A program made the translations under genes and the position numbers. From contig BTRK01000006.1 of assembly GCA_036245805.1 (NCBI GenBank), positions 24,026,365 through 24,090,364 of the forward strand: a stretch of 64,000 bases of DNA, in the 5' to 3' direction. The notes beneath the pieces are model-generated. The model ran no database searches. It saw nothing but the letters and a program-made list of their open reading frames with translations, and had not been told where the DNA came from. Of this stretch, positions 23,417-35,200 are shown one piece after another. Position 1 is the first letter of the stretch. Every line of letters begins with the position of its first letter. The stretch comes from Pristionchus mayeri. Its lineage: Eukaryota; Nematoda; Chromadorea; Rhabditida; Neodiplogasteridae.

Positions 23417-23678
23417 GTTAACAACTCTCCATTCCCTTACCTTCAGTCATGCTCTAGTAGAGTAACGATGTATGTTCGTAGTACCATCCACATCCGCCAT
23501 GTTCTGCTTTACCTCTGTCTATCCTACGCCACGATGAAGGATTCGGAGAGCCTTACTGAAGAAACTTATGACACACATGTCCCCTCTACAACACCATACG
23601 GAATTGGATCCATCTCTTAGAATAAGACGAATTTTCCCTCAATGATCAGGCCGATCTAGAAGACCTGGTGAGTTCGAT

Positions 23679-24480
23679 TTGGAAACGTTGAAGAAATGGG
23701 TGGAAACAGGCCCATTTCAAGCTGTCCGTGAAATGGTCATCACACTTCGAGCCCACCATAGCACTGTCAAAGAAAGCTTGAGATCTCTTGGAATTAGGAA
23801 ATTTATCGGTCGATTCATGTCCCATGATCTGAGCCAAGCCAGCCGTGACCGTCGAGTCGATGATTCCATTACTCTAGTCATTCACCGAGACGGGGATCGA
23901 TGGTAGGAACTACTCATAACGGGGAATAATAAGTGGGCCCTCTACGGTAATAACCACATGAGAGCCCAGCGGGTTGGAGAAGGAGAGACTCCATAGGATG
24001 TTCCCAAACATGACCTGCTCTCCAAGAAAAACACGCTTTCAATGTTGTGAGGAGTGGATGTCGTGATCTACTCGGAGCCATTACCTGAGGGCATGTCAAT
24101 CACCGGGGTCAAGTACGTCACACATATACAGAATTTGAAGTTGGAACTCGATCATTCAAGGCTGAAGGACAAGAACGTGTATAATCAATAAAATGGCCCC
24201 GTCGCCAGGTCTCCAATCAAGTCAAGCAGAAACTGGGTGGATAGGGATGGATGATTCTCCCTCACCCCCCGTATTCTCCTGACATGGCTCCGATCGATTA
24301 GTGGCTTTTCGCAGACATGTCCCATGCCGTTCGACGTAGGGCCTTCAATTCCAATGGAAATCTCGATGCTGCTCTCATGCAATACTTTGCCTCGCGCGCA
24401 GATGGGTTCTAGAGGGAGGAGATTCATAAGTTGAAGGAACGTTGGGCACGTATTGCCAATAATGATGGCAAATATTATTG
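23679..24480 (+). pseudogene. Mariner transposase remnant
   Basis: The frame at 23679-23906 shows the mariner N-terminal helix-turn-helix region (HHSTVKESLRSLGIRKFI) followed by SHDLSQASRDRRVD. Later segments in shifting frames show the catalytic-region hallmarks: NNKWALYGNNHMRAQ, GVDVVIYSEPLPEG, and around 24230-24300 the PYSPDLAP-like block in degraded form. Multiple stops and frameshifts make it non-functional. Confidence 0.82.
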
Positions 24481-24550
24481 AAATCGTGCTATTGTTTCCT
24501 CAAAGAAATTAAAGTTTGAAAAAGTGACAAAGACTTTCCGACCAACCTAA

Positions 24551-25108
24551 TATATAATTAGCATATATTAATATACAATAAGTGCATGCAATTTAGGTTC
24601 TCGAATATAAGGCCAAAGCTAACACAACGAATTATTTGGACGGATGCGCCATGCTCTGGCGATCATTTTTCTTATACAGGGTATGGTGTTTAAATTCTGC
24701 TCCTTAAAGTTACATGTTTTTTTCTGACTCATTTTGTATCTTTTGCCGCTCAAATTGCTCAAGTGACTGAGAAATGAGATGAGTTTCAGTTCCACTATCG
24801 TGAAGACAAAGGATATTAATTTCATGATCTTGATATACATATCATAGTGAGGATATCATATATCCTAGTGAGGATATCAATTTCATGATCATAATCACTC
24901 ATTTGATCATTTTGAGCGGCAAAAGATACAAAATGAGTAAGAAAAAAGCATGTAAGGAGCAGAATTTAAACACCATACCCCGTATAAGAAAAATGTTCGC
25001 CAGAGCAAGGCGCATCCGCCCATATAATTCGTTGTATTAGCTTTGGCCTTATATTCGAGAACCTAAATTGCATGCACTTATTGTATATTAATATATGCTA
25101 ATTATATA
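24551..25108. mobile_element. Foldback element F2 with ~210-bp arms
   Basis: The left arm begins TATATAATTAGCATATATTA and the right arm ends with its inverse at 25108. The two arms pair through blocks such as GGCCAAAGCTAACACAACG (near 24612) and its inverse near 25030. The loop is about 120 bp with direct repeats of GTGAGGATATCA. No coding capacity. It abuts the mariner C right end at a TA. Confidence 0.83.
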
Positions 25109-25357
25109 GAATTGGATTCATGGTCACCAAATACATCATCTGCGCAAGTTTGAAGAAGATTCATAAATCGGTTCCTGAGATATTGCCAATAAAGAAGATG
25201 GTGCCTACATGCAGCCTGGCTCAACCGGTCGAGATCATGCAAAATGAAGTTGACCATCGTGATCAGCACCATCGAGAACCCCTTTCTGGACATTGTCGTA
25301 AAAATGCTGTGCCAGGCTCTGTGGGAGATTTTTCGACTCTTACAGAATCGGGCTCAT

Positions 25358-26222
25358 AAGAGTAGAACGAGGGAGAATCACGTATGAATTCATTAATTAA
25401 TGGGAAAACGTAAAAACGGGGATAAAATATCTGCATATGATATTCAAACGAGATGATAGTAGCGAGCACGAATATTCAGAAGCAACTAGGGAACTAGACA
25501 GAAGGGTTTCTTAATGACATTGTGAAATATAAAACGAAAGAACCGGAAGTCTTGAGTAGAAGAGGAGAAGAGGAGAGATCGTTGATGTGTGCAAATTGGA
25601 AGGAATTAGAAACTTCTTTGAATTAGAGGCAAGTAATCTCAATTGAGAGGATACGACAGATTGGAGGTCACAGTAGAGATACGCTTCCTATACATGAATT
25701 GGTACAGCATTGAGAAGAAGAACTCGCTTTCTTTTTGAGCCAACTCTAGCTAGCATTCTTTTTCTTGTGTGTATGCAGAAAAATGTGATCAGCTCTTTCT
25801 ATTCCGTAAACTAGTTACTATGAAGAGAGTTTACTCACTTCGAATAGGATAAATGAATACAAGAAATTATATATATAATATTTCATTAGATTATCAATCC
25901 CTTTCACTACCCCCTACCTCATATTTTGGTAGAATTTGTAGACACTGCATGTTGCAATAAGAGTAATACTCGTTCATTCACAGGAATAAGTTTTGAACAA
26001 TCATAACTGAAATATTGCATATTTCTACCCAAATATGTAGACAATAACGGACAGTTGCACTCTGCAGGTTAGTATTATTTACATATGCATATGACGCCAT
26101 AATTGGAGCTCATCGATAAATATTACTGCATTTTAGTGGTGCTATAACGTCAAATAAGTACATATAAGTTGCCTCTATTCAGTAGTAGTGGGAGTCGGGG
26201 GGTTAGGGTATCCTTGATGCGA
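25358..26222. other. Intergenic sequence, nothing recognised
   Basis: AT-rich region between the transposon nest and the stop codon of the long minus-strand gene. No gene, RNA or repeat is supported; the 3' UTR of that gene should extend into it. Confidence 0.4.
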
Positions 26223-29200
26223 TCAGAAGAGATCCTTGAGGTTGTCGTGCAACTTCATCTCCGGCTGCATCGAATCTGCAGCAGAGGGAGGAGAGAGATC
26301 GACCAGCACTGCAATAGAAGGAATCATCTTCTTCTCCTATCGGATACGCTCTCAACCCCCCCCCCCCCCCATCTAGGCCACAAAAAGAGCAGCCACCGAT
26401 ACTCGACCGACCAGATTCTCACTCATTATGCATGCGAGACATAGAGTACAAGTTAGAAAGGACAAAACATGCCGTACCGTTATCATCACATTCAAATTCC
26501 ATCTCTTCATATCTCATATTAATCGACTCATAAGGCCGTGATAGCAACTAACCGATATTCATTGCAGGCATCTCTCCTTCCTTCTTCTCTCTCCTTTCTT
26601 CTTCTAGGATGATGCCTCCCTTCGACTCCATCGGTAACTCAATTTTCAAGCAATAAAAAACTGAACTATAATAGCTCAATTCAAGAAAAGCGCAATAGAT
26701 CTTTTTAAAAAATTTAACACTTTCTCGATCATTCTATTAATTTCGTGAGTGAGTGGAATGACGAGAGAAAGAGGGATGGTTTCCTCACCATCTTCTGCTC
26801 CCTCATCTTCAGTGTTCCCATCAGACACGCACGACTCTCATCCACGGGGACGCGACCCACGGGGGCGTCAGGCACGGACTCGTGCTCCTTTTCATGTTTC
26901 TTCCATGTCTCCTCAGCCTCTTCCCTCTTCTTCTTTGCTTCTTCTCTTCCTTCGACGGGCGGAGGACGGGAACGAGAAGGACGGAACCACCACTGAGAAA
27001 GGGGAAGATACATCAGGGACAACTACAGTAACCCTTATTACAGCCACTGCAATTCCATTTCTGAACATTGCGTCTCATTCCACAAAATCGACAAAAACTG
27101 AACTGCTACCTCAATTACATCCCGCAAACAACCACTCATTTTAATCCAGCAAATGGATACTAGGAATGAGAAATGTAGTCGAAACGGCTTCCAAGTATTT
27201 TGCTGTGTAAGGAAGGCTATGGATGAGTAATAACATACGCCGTCAGGATATCGTGGTTGTTCGGGGTAGGGGAGGATGGAGAATCGAGGGGCACGAGGAC
27301 GAGAAGGAAGACCATCCACTGAGAAGAGCGAGAGAGAGGAAGACTGCCAGGGGACTCCTGCAATCCAACAATCACTGCCATACCGGAATGATCTATTCTA
27401 AGAATTCACAAAAATCTAATGAAAGGCTTTCTGAGCGAGGTTGGGACAGGGGGAGTGGATAGGATAACCCTCTTCTGGCTAGTCAACCCACCACTGGCTG
27501 CACCCTCAGTCTCTTCCTCTTCTTCTCCCCATTCACTGCTAGTCGACGACTCGGCTTTCGTCCCATTACGCACTTAAAATATTTATTTCGAAAATAAATT
27601 TATGATTCAAAAAGCGTGTTATTAATTCTGCACAGTCTGAAACGGTAAAAAAACTAACGTAGATCAAAGAGGCCATCATCTTCTTGAGTGGACTGCGATG
27701 GAGATGCAGGAGGAGGAGGAGGAGGATTCCCTTGCTGCCTCCACTTCGCAGCTGCACCATCCGACACCCCGCCGTGCACTACAACACGGGGATTCATCTC
27801 AGAATTGTCACAACAAACGAATCGAAAGGACGTACGTAGAGTGAATAGATCGTCTTCGTCGGTGGCGAGACTGACGGCGATCGAGGCGAGATCCTTCTTC
27901 AGTCTGAACAGGGATGTTCACTCTCCTCGCGCTCTCTCTAATCCTACGGTACGCACAGTCCTGTTTCATTTGAATCAGCGCGATTTCAATAACAAAACCC
28001 GAAGAGGAGAGAGAGAGGGAAAAGCAATAATTCATTACCTGCGATCTTCCTTCATCTCCTTCTTTCGCTTCTTCTCACTTTTTTCTTCGTCCGAGAAAGC
28101 GCTGAAATACACAATCAGATAATACACATTCGAAAAATCGAATTCATTCAAAATACGTGTACGGATAGTACTCACTCGATGAGTACAGCACGGAGGTCAC
28201 TTATGGAGCCATCCAAATAATGATTTCCAGGAAATATAGGTATTTCGAATTTTTCGAAATTTTCTTTTTCGCTATTTCGTATGTACGCTCATTCGAAATG
28301 TTTGCGAAAAGAAATTTTCGAAAAAAAAGAACGTCCATACGAAATGGTAGCGAAAAAAGAAATTTCGAAAAATTCGAAATATTAGGTTGGTGCAAAAGTT
28401 TCGCAACAAAATCTCGATTAAGGTTTTCGAGCTCTATCTTGTTTCGGTCTTGAGCAACTCTCATGTGGTTTCTTGTATAATATTAGTACATGTGTGCTCT
28501 ATATAGCGCACACTACATCGCATCTTAAAAATAGTTAACTCCAATTAGAGAGCATTCCAAAGTCTGAGAATTGTTATTTCTTTTGAACTTTTCGACTGAT
28601 TACTACTCTTTACATGGCAATAATGGCGCCGCTTCAAGACTATTTTCCAGAAGTCTGAAGACTATATATTCTACAGTGGCGAGTGATCCGCATCAGCCTC
28701 AAAACAACTTGCCAAAATAGGCTCGTATTCCGGAAAATTCCGGAAGGGTATTGAGTCTGGCGGATTTAGAACATATTCACAGGAATTTTTGCTCGGAGAG
28801 CTTGGGGGCACAAATTAATCACAATCAGAAGTACATATCATGAGGATGCTAAAATTGAAATTTGGTGAACATTAACATTTCCATTTGAGAGATTTCGTGA
28901 TTATGGTTTTGAACTTCACATTTTAACGACGAAATCGGTTTTTTTCGCCTCACTAGTTATCCGTAGAAGCCCGAAACTCCCATTTAACGTGTTCAATAGA
29001 AGCATCCACCCTGATTAGTTTCTCTAAAGGGTGGGAGATTTATGGGGTTCGTTTAGTTTTAGCGATGGTTTGTGTTGTAAACACAAAATCATTTAAATTT
29101 CGCCAATTTTTATTTATCATTGTTTTTCTACTCAATGACTTTGTATCGCTCGGGTCTAAACTAATAATTGTAATGATCGAACACTACCTCAAATAATGCC

Positions 29201-32200
29201 CAAGTGGTATTTGATACATGATACACATTCACAAGAAAATATCCTAAATGTCTTGTTGCGAAACTTTTGCACCAACCTGATACCTATATTTCCTGGAAAT
29301 CGTTATTTGGATGACTCCATAAGAGCCCGTTTGCGTAAGAATCGGACAATTCTGAGGAAATTTGGCATTGGTCAAAATGCTCAAAACTTTGAAACTTTGT
29401 GAGTTGGGGTAATCTGCCCCGCTGATCACGATATGCATGTTAATTTTGGTCAAAGATCTGTCGTTGACCCCAGACGCCATGACGTCGAAATAGGGCAATT
29501 TCGCATATCTGAGTTCCGGTAATCGCTAAAATTAAGCCAACATAGATTCCGGGGCAGAATTTGATGGCAATCACGCCTGACCAATTATTTTTTCATGAAA
29601 AAATAATAGTAATTGGTAAAATGCAATTTTTTGTACGTGCAAAGTATTCGGGGAGACCGGAACCAAACTGACCGGCTTAACGAGAGGAATCCAAATCTGT
29701 TTTCAAATATGAGAAAAAAAACATCGCTATAAGGTTTATGGCGTAAAATAGTGACCTGTTTTGTGTGCAAGGTCAGCGATTCCTTCGAATCGACCCTTGA
29801 TCTACCCCGTCTCTCTGCCTCGTGACCTCTTCCCTTCCCTCTCGCTGCCTGCACTCTCCCCTCTCCCCTTGTCTCTCGCACACTACCAGATGGGATCGCT
29901 GACTTTGCTCACAAAACAGGTCACTATTTTACGCCATAAACCTTACAGCGATGTTTTTTTCTCATATTTGAAAACAGATTTGGATTCCTCTCGTTAAGCC
30001 GGTCAGTTTGGTTCCGGTCTCCCCGAATACTTTGCACGTACAAAAAAGTTGCATTTTACTAATTACTATTAACAGAGATCGAAAAGTCATGATGCGCAAA
30101 TAGTTTAAAATTTTTAAGAACTTTATTTTTGAGAAAAACGTGCCGCTTTTTTATGATTCTGATTATTCTCGACGCCCTCTATCAAACGGTGTATCACTTT
30201 TTACCTTGTGCTCATCGCTGGCTAAAATAAACATGCCCGCGAATCAAAACGTGAAAATCGGATTTTGAGACTGCGGTAGGTTTTTCTCAGCTGCGGCACG
30301 TTTTCCCAGAACGGGATCACGTTTTTATTTATTCATTCAATGGGGCCTATAATGTGATGAAGAAAGTTCGATGTGTTTGCTAATGGAGGGTACGTTTTTT
30401 GACATGTCGATATCTACATACTTTTCGATCTATGACTATTAATTTTTCGTGAAAAATTAATTGGTCAGGCGTGATTGCCATCAAATTCTGCCCCGGAATC
30501 TATGTTGGCTTAATTTTAGCGATTACCGGAACTCAGATATGCGAAATTGGCTTATTTCGACGTCATGGCGTCTGGGGTCAACGACAGATCTTTGACCAAA
30601 ATGAACATGCCTATCGTGATCAGCGGGTCAGATTACCCCAAATCACGAAGTTACAGAGATTTGACTTTTTTAGCTCGTGCCAACAATTGTCCGATTCTTA
30701 CGCAAACGGGCTCATAAGTGACCTCCGTGCTATACTCATCGAGTACTATCCGTACACTATTTTGAAGGAATTCGATTTTCCGAACTTTGCCAAGCATATG
30801 CCGAATGGCTCAGAAAGTCTCTCATACATTTGAAAAAAATGTAATAATAAATGTATAACGTTTGTGCACTCACTTCTCATTCCCCTCCTCATGCGACAGC
30901 GAATAGCCATGGACTTCCACCCATGATGAATCTAGAAGGTGAAATTATGATCAAAGCAAATATTCATTCAATTGTAGTAAAACGTTGTCTACTGCTACAC
31001 TTTTCGATCAGATTAGTGGATCTTATCGCATACGGTAATTGGGGCAAAATTCCATATTTTCTTTCTCATCAATAATACATTACTTATACCCTACTTCATT
31101 TACCACTTCCTCTTGTCGGCTCTCTCTTCTCTGTCTCCATCAACGAATTATCATCCGAGTCGAAGAAATGAGACTGAAATATTTGAAAATTATATAGTTA
31201 ATATATTTGGAGCGTCCGTCACAAGTACACATTAATGGATTCGATATGCGTCAAAATTTGCAAATTAGATAGTAACATGAATAATTAATCTGGGCATTAT
31301 TAATAAATATATGCAAAAATGGTTAATATTACGGTGAAAGAAACAAACTCGAGAAAATTATTTTTTTATTATTATGCCCATCAAACAAGGGAATTGATAC
31401 TCCTCTGACCTTCCTCCTTCTCTTCTTCTTCATCTTCGACTGCACTCTCATATCTGGTCGCTCATCTCCGAATAGGAAGACGCCCGATCCTCTCTCATCC
31501 TCCCCTCCATTCAATCGAGGAAGAGAAGGATTACGCAGCTGAAGACACTCAATCATCCACCATCCAATAATCGAGTGGGAGATATTGCCTACTCATCCGA
31601 GTTTGTTCGCCAAGGCCAAGGATTTTCTTCACTCTTCTCACCTGCTTCTCATTCCTCACTGCCTCCTCTGCAGCAACTCCTAAAGGACACCACTCACTGC
31701 AAAGATACATTAATGCTACAGTAATGCATGGTGCAAAAATGATTACACTACCAAAACATTTAAAAAAATACAATAGACTAATGATGTTTGTTCATATTTT
31801 AACGTTAAAATTCACAAGGAAATTCTGCCATTATGTTCAAAAGAGCACTTATTTTGCGGCAGAATATTCATCGATATGTCTCCGAATATTTAGGAACCGC
31901 GGAGGGGTGTAAAAAAATTAATTCTATATCAATTCCGCAATTCTTATCTTATGTAATCGAGGATGCGGAATCGATTATGAACAAAAATAGTCATTGAAAA
32001 AATCATAGCACTAATAAATATACCTTTGAAAAATACACATTTTACCAGAAATCGACCGTACTTTTTTTTGGTATTGTTGGGGCGAATTTGTAACTTCCGA
32101 GACAAGGTTATTTTCAAAAATAAATTAATGTATTGTATGATTTTTTAAATTTTAAATTTTAACTGTTTATTTTGAAAACATATGCGAAGAGTGTGCTAAA

Positions 32201-35200
32201 GACCAATTAATCGCACACTAAAGCTGTACAGCCCGAAAATCGAGCGTTTGCCTATTTTGAACTTCGACTGCTATAAACAAGTCTGCTAACGATGGACCGT
32301 CATTTTTAGTACCTGTTTAGGGCAGAGGGGAGGTGACTGCATGTTATTAAACGTTCAAATCAAATATTGCACTCAGAAAAATGGAGAAAATCAAGATTAA
32401 CCGAGAAAAATGACGACAGTGTCTCAGAAAGAGTCATATACCATGCTTGCGAACGAACCCCGAGCATCACCAGTACCTCTACAGAGTGCAGGGATGGTTA
32501 GCACAATCAACTGAATAGAGTACTAAAACTGTGCACTCCTATTTAAAGAGAAAAATACAAATCATTAGAAAAATGTGAAGCGCAATTTTCTAACAATGCA
32601 TTTATTTATGTTTTACAACCACTAAATTACTTAATTCAGTCAAGATTTTGTATCTTCAGATGATGCTCTATCGATTGTACGCAAAAATTAATTAATTAAA
32701 ATAAATTAAACCTGAGGAAATAAATAAATAATATGGTGGTGTGATGGTGTGTGAGTTTTCCCAATGCAAAAAAATGGTGAACAGCAGAAAGGACGGAGCT
32801 CTGCGGTCCCTACGTATATTTGTATTAATCTTAGTTTCAATTCAATCTACCGTACTCACTCTCTTAGGGAAGATGGCTTGAATATATCGATGGCGAATGT
32901 CTCAGAGTCGAGAAGGTCGTCGATAGGTTCGAACATGAGAACGGAATCCACTGAGGACATCTGAAAGGATAATCAATAGTCAAAAATAGCTTGAAACATA
33001 TGATGCCGTCTCATTATCCCACTATGATGTCGTGAGAAAGTAAGATCAAAGATAGTCGACTCCTAACTGATCGACTACTCTGCCACATATTTGCAACCAC
33101 ATGAAATATGGCCAGTTTTCTCTTGTTAATCAATAGTGGATGGCAACTGCTTACCTCAGTCGGGGCTGCATACGACGTAGCTTCGCTCGCTGTACCAGAA
33201 GGATGTGCGAAGAGGAAATCCAATTCAGCCAATTCAACAAGAACCGGAGATGTCTGCATGCATCAATTAGGTATACTACTAAAAACTCTACTTTTGTTCC
33301 AATTGATTTGCACACTATTTTCACCCAAAATAGCATCCATAAATTGCTAGCAAAACTTCTCCTAACTGTTTCCATAATACAATAATTTTCAACAAACGAT
33401 CTATGGAAAGAAGAACACATGCACTAGTAGGACGAGGGCGTACCTTCCTCTCCTCTCCAAGAGGCACGAGTACCTCCTCCTCCCCCTCCAGATCGATCAG
33501 TTCATTGTGAGGGAGAAAGGAGTCGATCACTGCCTTGTCCATGGGAGGATCACACTCCAGCTGAGATAATAACTAATTACATTAGCCAAGAATTCAGGAA
33601 ATACTAATCCTCGTGTAACATCAAATCACCAAATGTAAGAGGCTGGCGTTCAATGCGTAAACAATCCATCTACTTCTCATCAGTCAACGTACTTTTTCCC
33701 GAACTTTATGGCTAGCGAGATGGATTCTCCTCTGACCTCGTAGTCAACTTGGAATGCCCTCCACACGGCTGATCGTCCAGGCAGTTCACGACACGCACGA
33801 AATCGCCAGCATGAACCAACTACCACGATATCCCGCTGAAAACAACTGTCCATTACATATGATATATATATTTTTAAATATTATGTTCCCAATTTTCATC
33901 CTCAACTTCCACAAATAAATATTATTATCAAAGTCTAAAGTTATGCCTCCTATTCAACTGGTATTGATAGAAGTACCATAAAAAGAATACAAAAAGAATC
34001 TCAAGTCTTAGCAGCGATCCAACAACATTCCTGGCAAGTGATAACAACTAGTATTTGCACTCACAAGCCCTTCCATCCCTCCTCTCACCTTGATTTCTCC
34101 ATTCATCTGAATGATGGGTGCATGGAGACTCGTCCTTCTATTCGCCAGATCTCCCTCCACTGGACAGAGAGACACCGAATGAGCAGTACACTAAACACAC
34201 TCTATCTGAGAAGGAATGAACCTCTACTACCCAGATAGACCAAAGATCAAGGGTGTTCACCTTCACTACAACTGCTCTTCCCTGCTTCTCCTCTCCATAT
34301 GGTTCAGCTGAGACTGCCCATCGAGTGACTCCACGATCGCAGTCGTAGCTCAAATTTACAGTACATGATCAAGGGAAAGGATAAGAGAAGACTCGAGCAG
34401 AACTTTAGAACAACTAAACAAGCACACAACAATAGCTTATATTCTACTCCTTCCACTACCCATACACCTGCATCCCCTCTCTCCTCACATGGTGGGCACC
34501 CAACAGGGGGCGGGCGCCACTCGCACTGCCAGAGATCGACCGATGACACAGAGGGAAGAAGGAGAATCGTCCATCTACAATTTTAGAGATTACCGTAATC
34601 TGATAACCCCTTCATATATTGACGCATAAGTTAACCCCTAGATCGTATTTAATATAAAGTAATCGAATTCGCAATATCTCAAATAGATCTAGCCAGTACC
34701 TCGCTGGTAGTAATCAGTTGTTGTCCTTGAGCCTTCTCGAGTATCGCGTGTCTCACTCCATCCACGGGGAGGAAGTTAGGATGAAGTACAGTACGCTCGC
34801 CCGACTGAGAAGACATTCATTCAAGATTTCGGGGTAAACATCCATCGATCTAATGTTACATTACAGAAATGTTAAGGGAATATAATTTAATGGAGTACCA
34901 TAAGAAAGTCATTAGTAAAGATAAAATGTAGCAGGATTTAATACTAAATCTAGAAGATAATATTATTAGTCGTGTAACGTGGCGAATGATCGATAAATGA
35001 CAAGATTTACATTGTTGATGAGGAAAGCGGCTCCGCTGTCTCTTCTCGCAATGACCACTGTCTGCTCGTGAGTACGAAGAGAAGAACAACGAGAAACTGA
35101 GAGGAGACCAGATTACGGTAGAAGGGCCAAGAACAACACACCAAGGAATTATAAATAATACAGATAATCAATATCTTAAATGGATGAACTTATGTTCTTA

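Larger units (their letters stand above)
22411..24550. mobile_element. Mariner element C (nested in F1)
   Basis: The ends are TCAGGTTGGTCGGAAAG at left and CTTTCCGACCAACCTAA at right with TA outside, a second mariner subfamily distinct from copies A and B. It contains transposase remnants on the plus strand and is itself interrupted by another element at about 22519-23416. Confidence 0.85.
22175..25357. mobile_element. Foldback element F1 with ~235-bp arms, hosting nested insertions
   Basis: The left arm (22175 to about 22410; TAAGAGCCCGATTCTCTAAG at its start) is inverted at about 25109-25357 (ending GAATCGGGCTCATAAG). Both arms share sequence through GATGATGTATTTGG and its inverse. Between the arms sit a mariner (22411-24550) and a second foldback (24551-25108). 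The terminal motif GAGCCCG is shared with element F3 at 29323-30712. Confidence 0.82.

Noticed and set aside
30471..30833. 120-codon plus-strand frame
   Set aside because: It lies in the right arm of foldback F3 and its counterpart in the left arm is broken, so it is chance.
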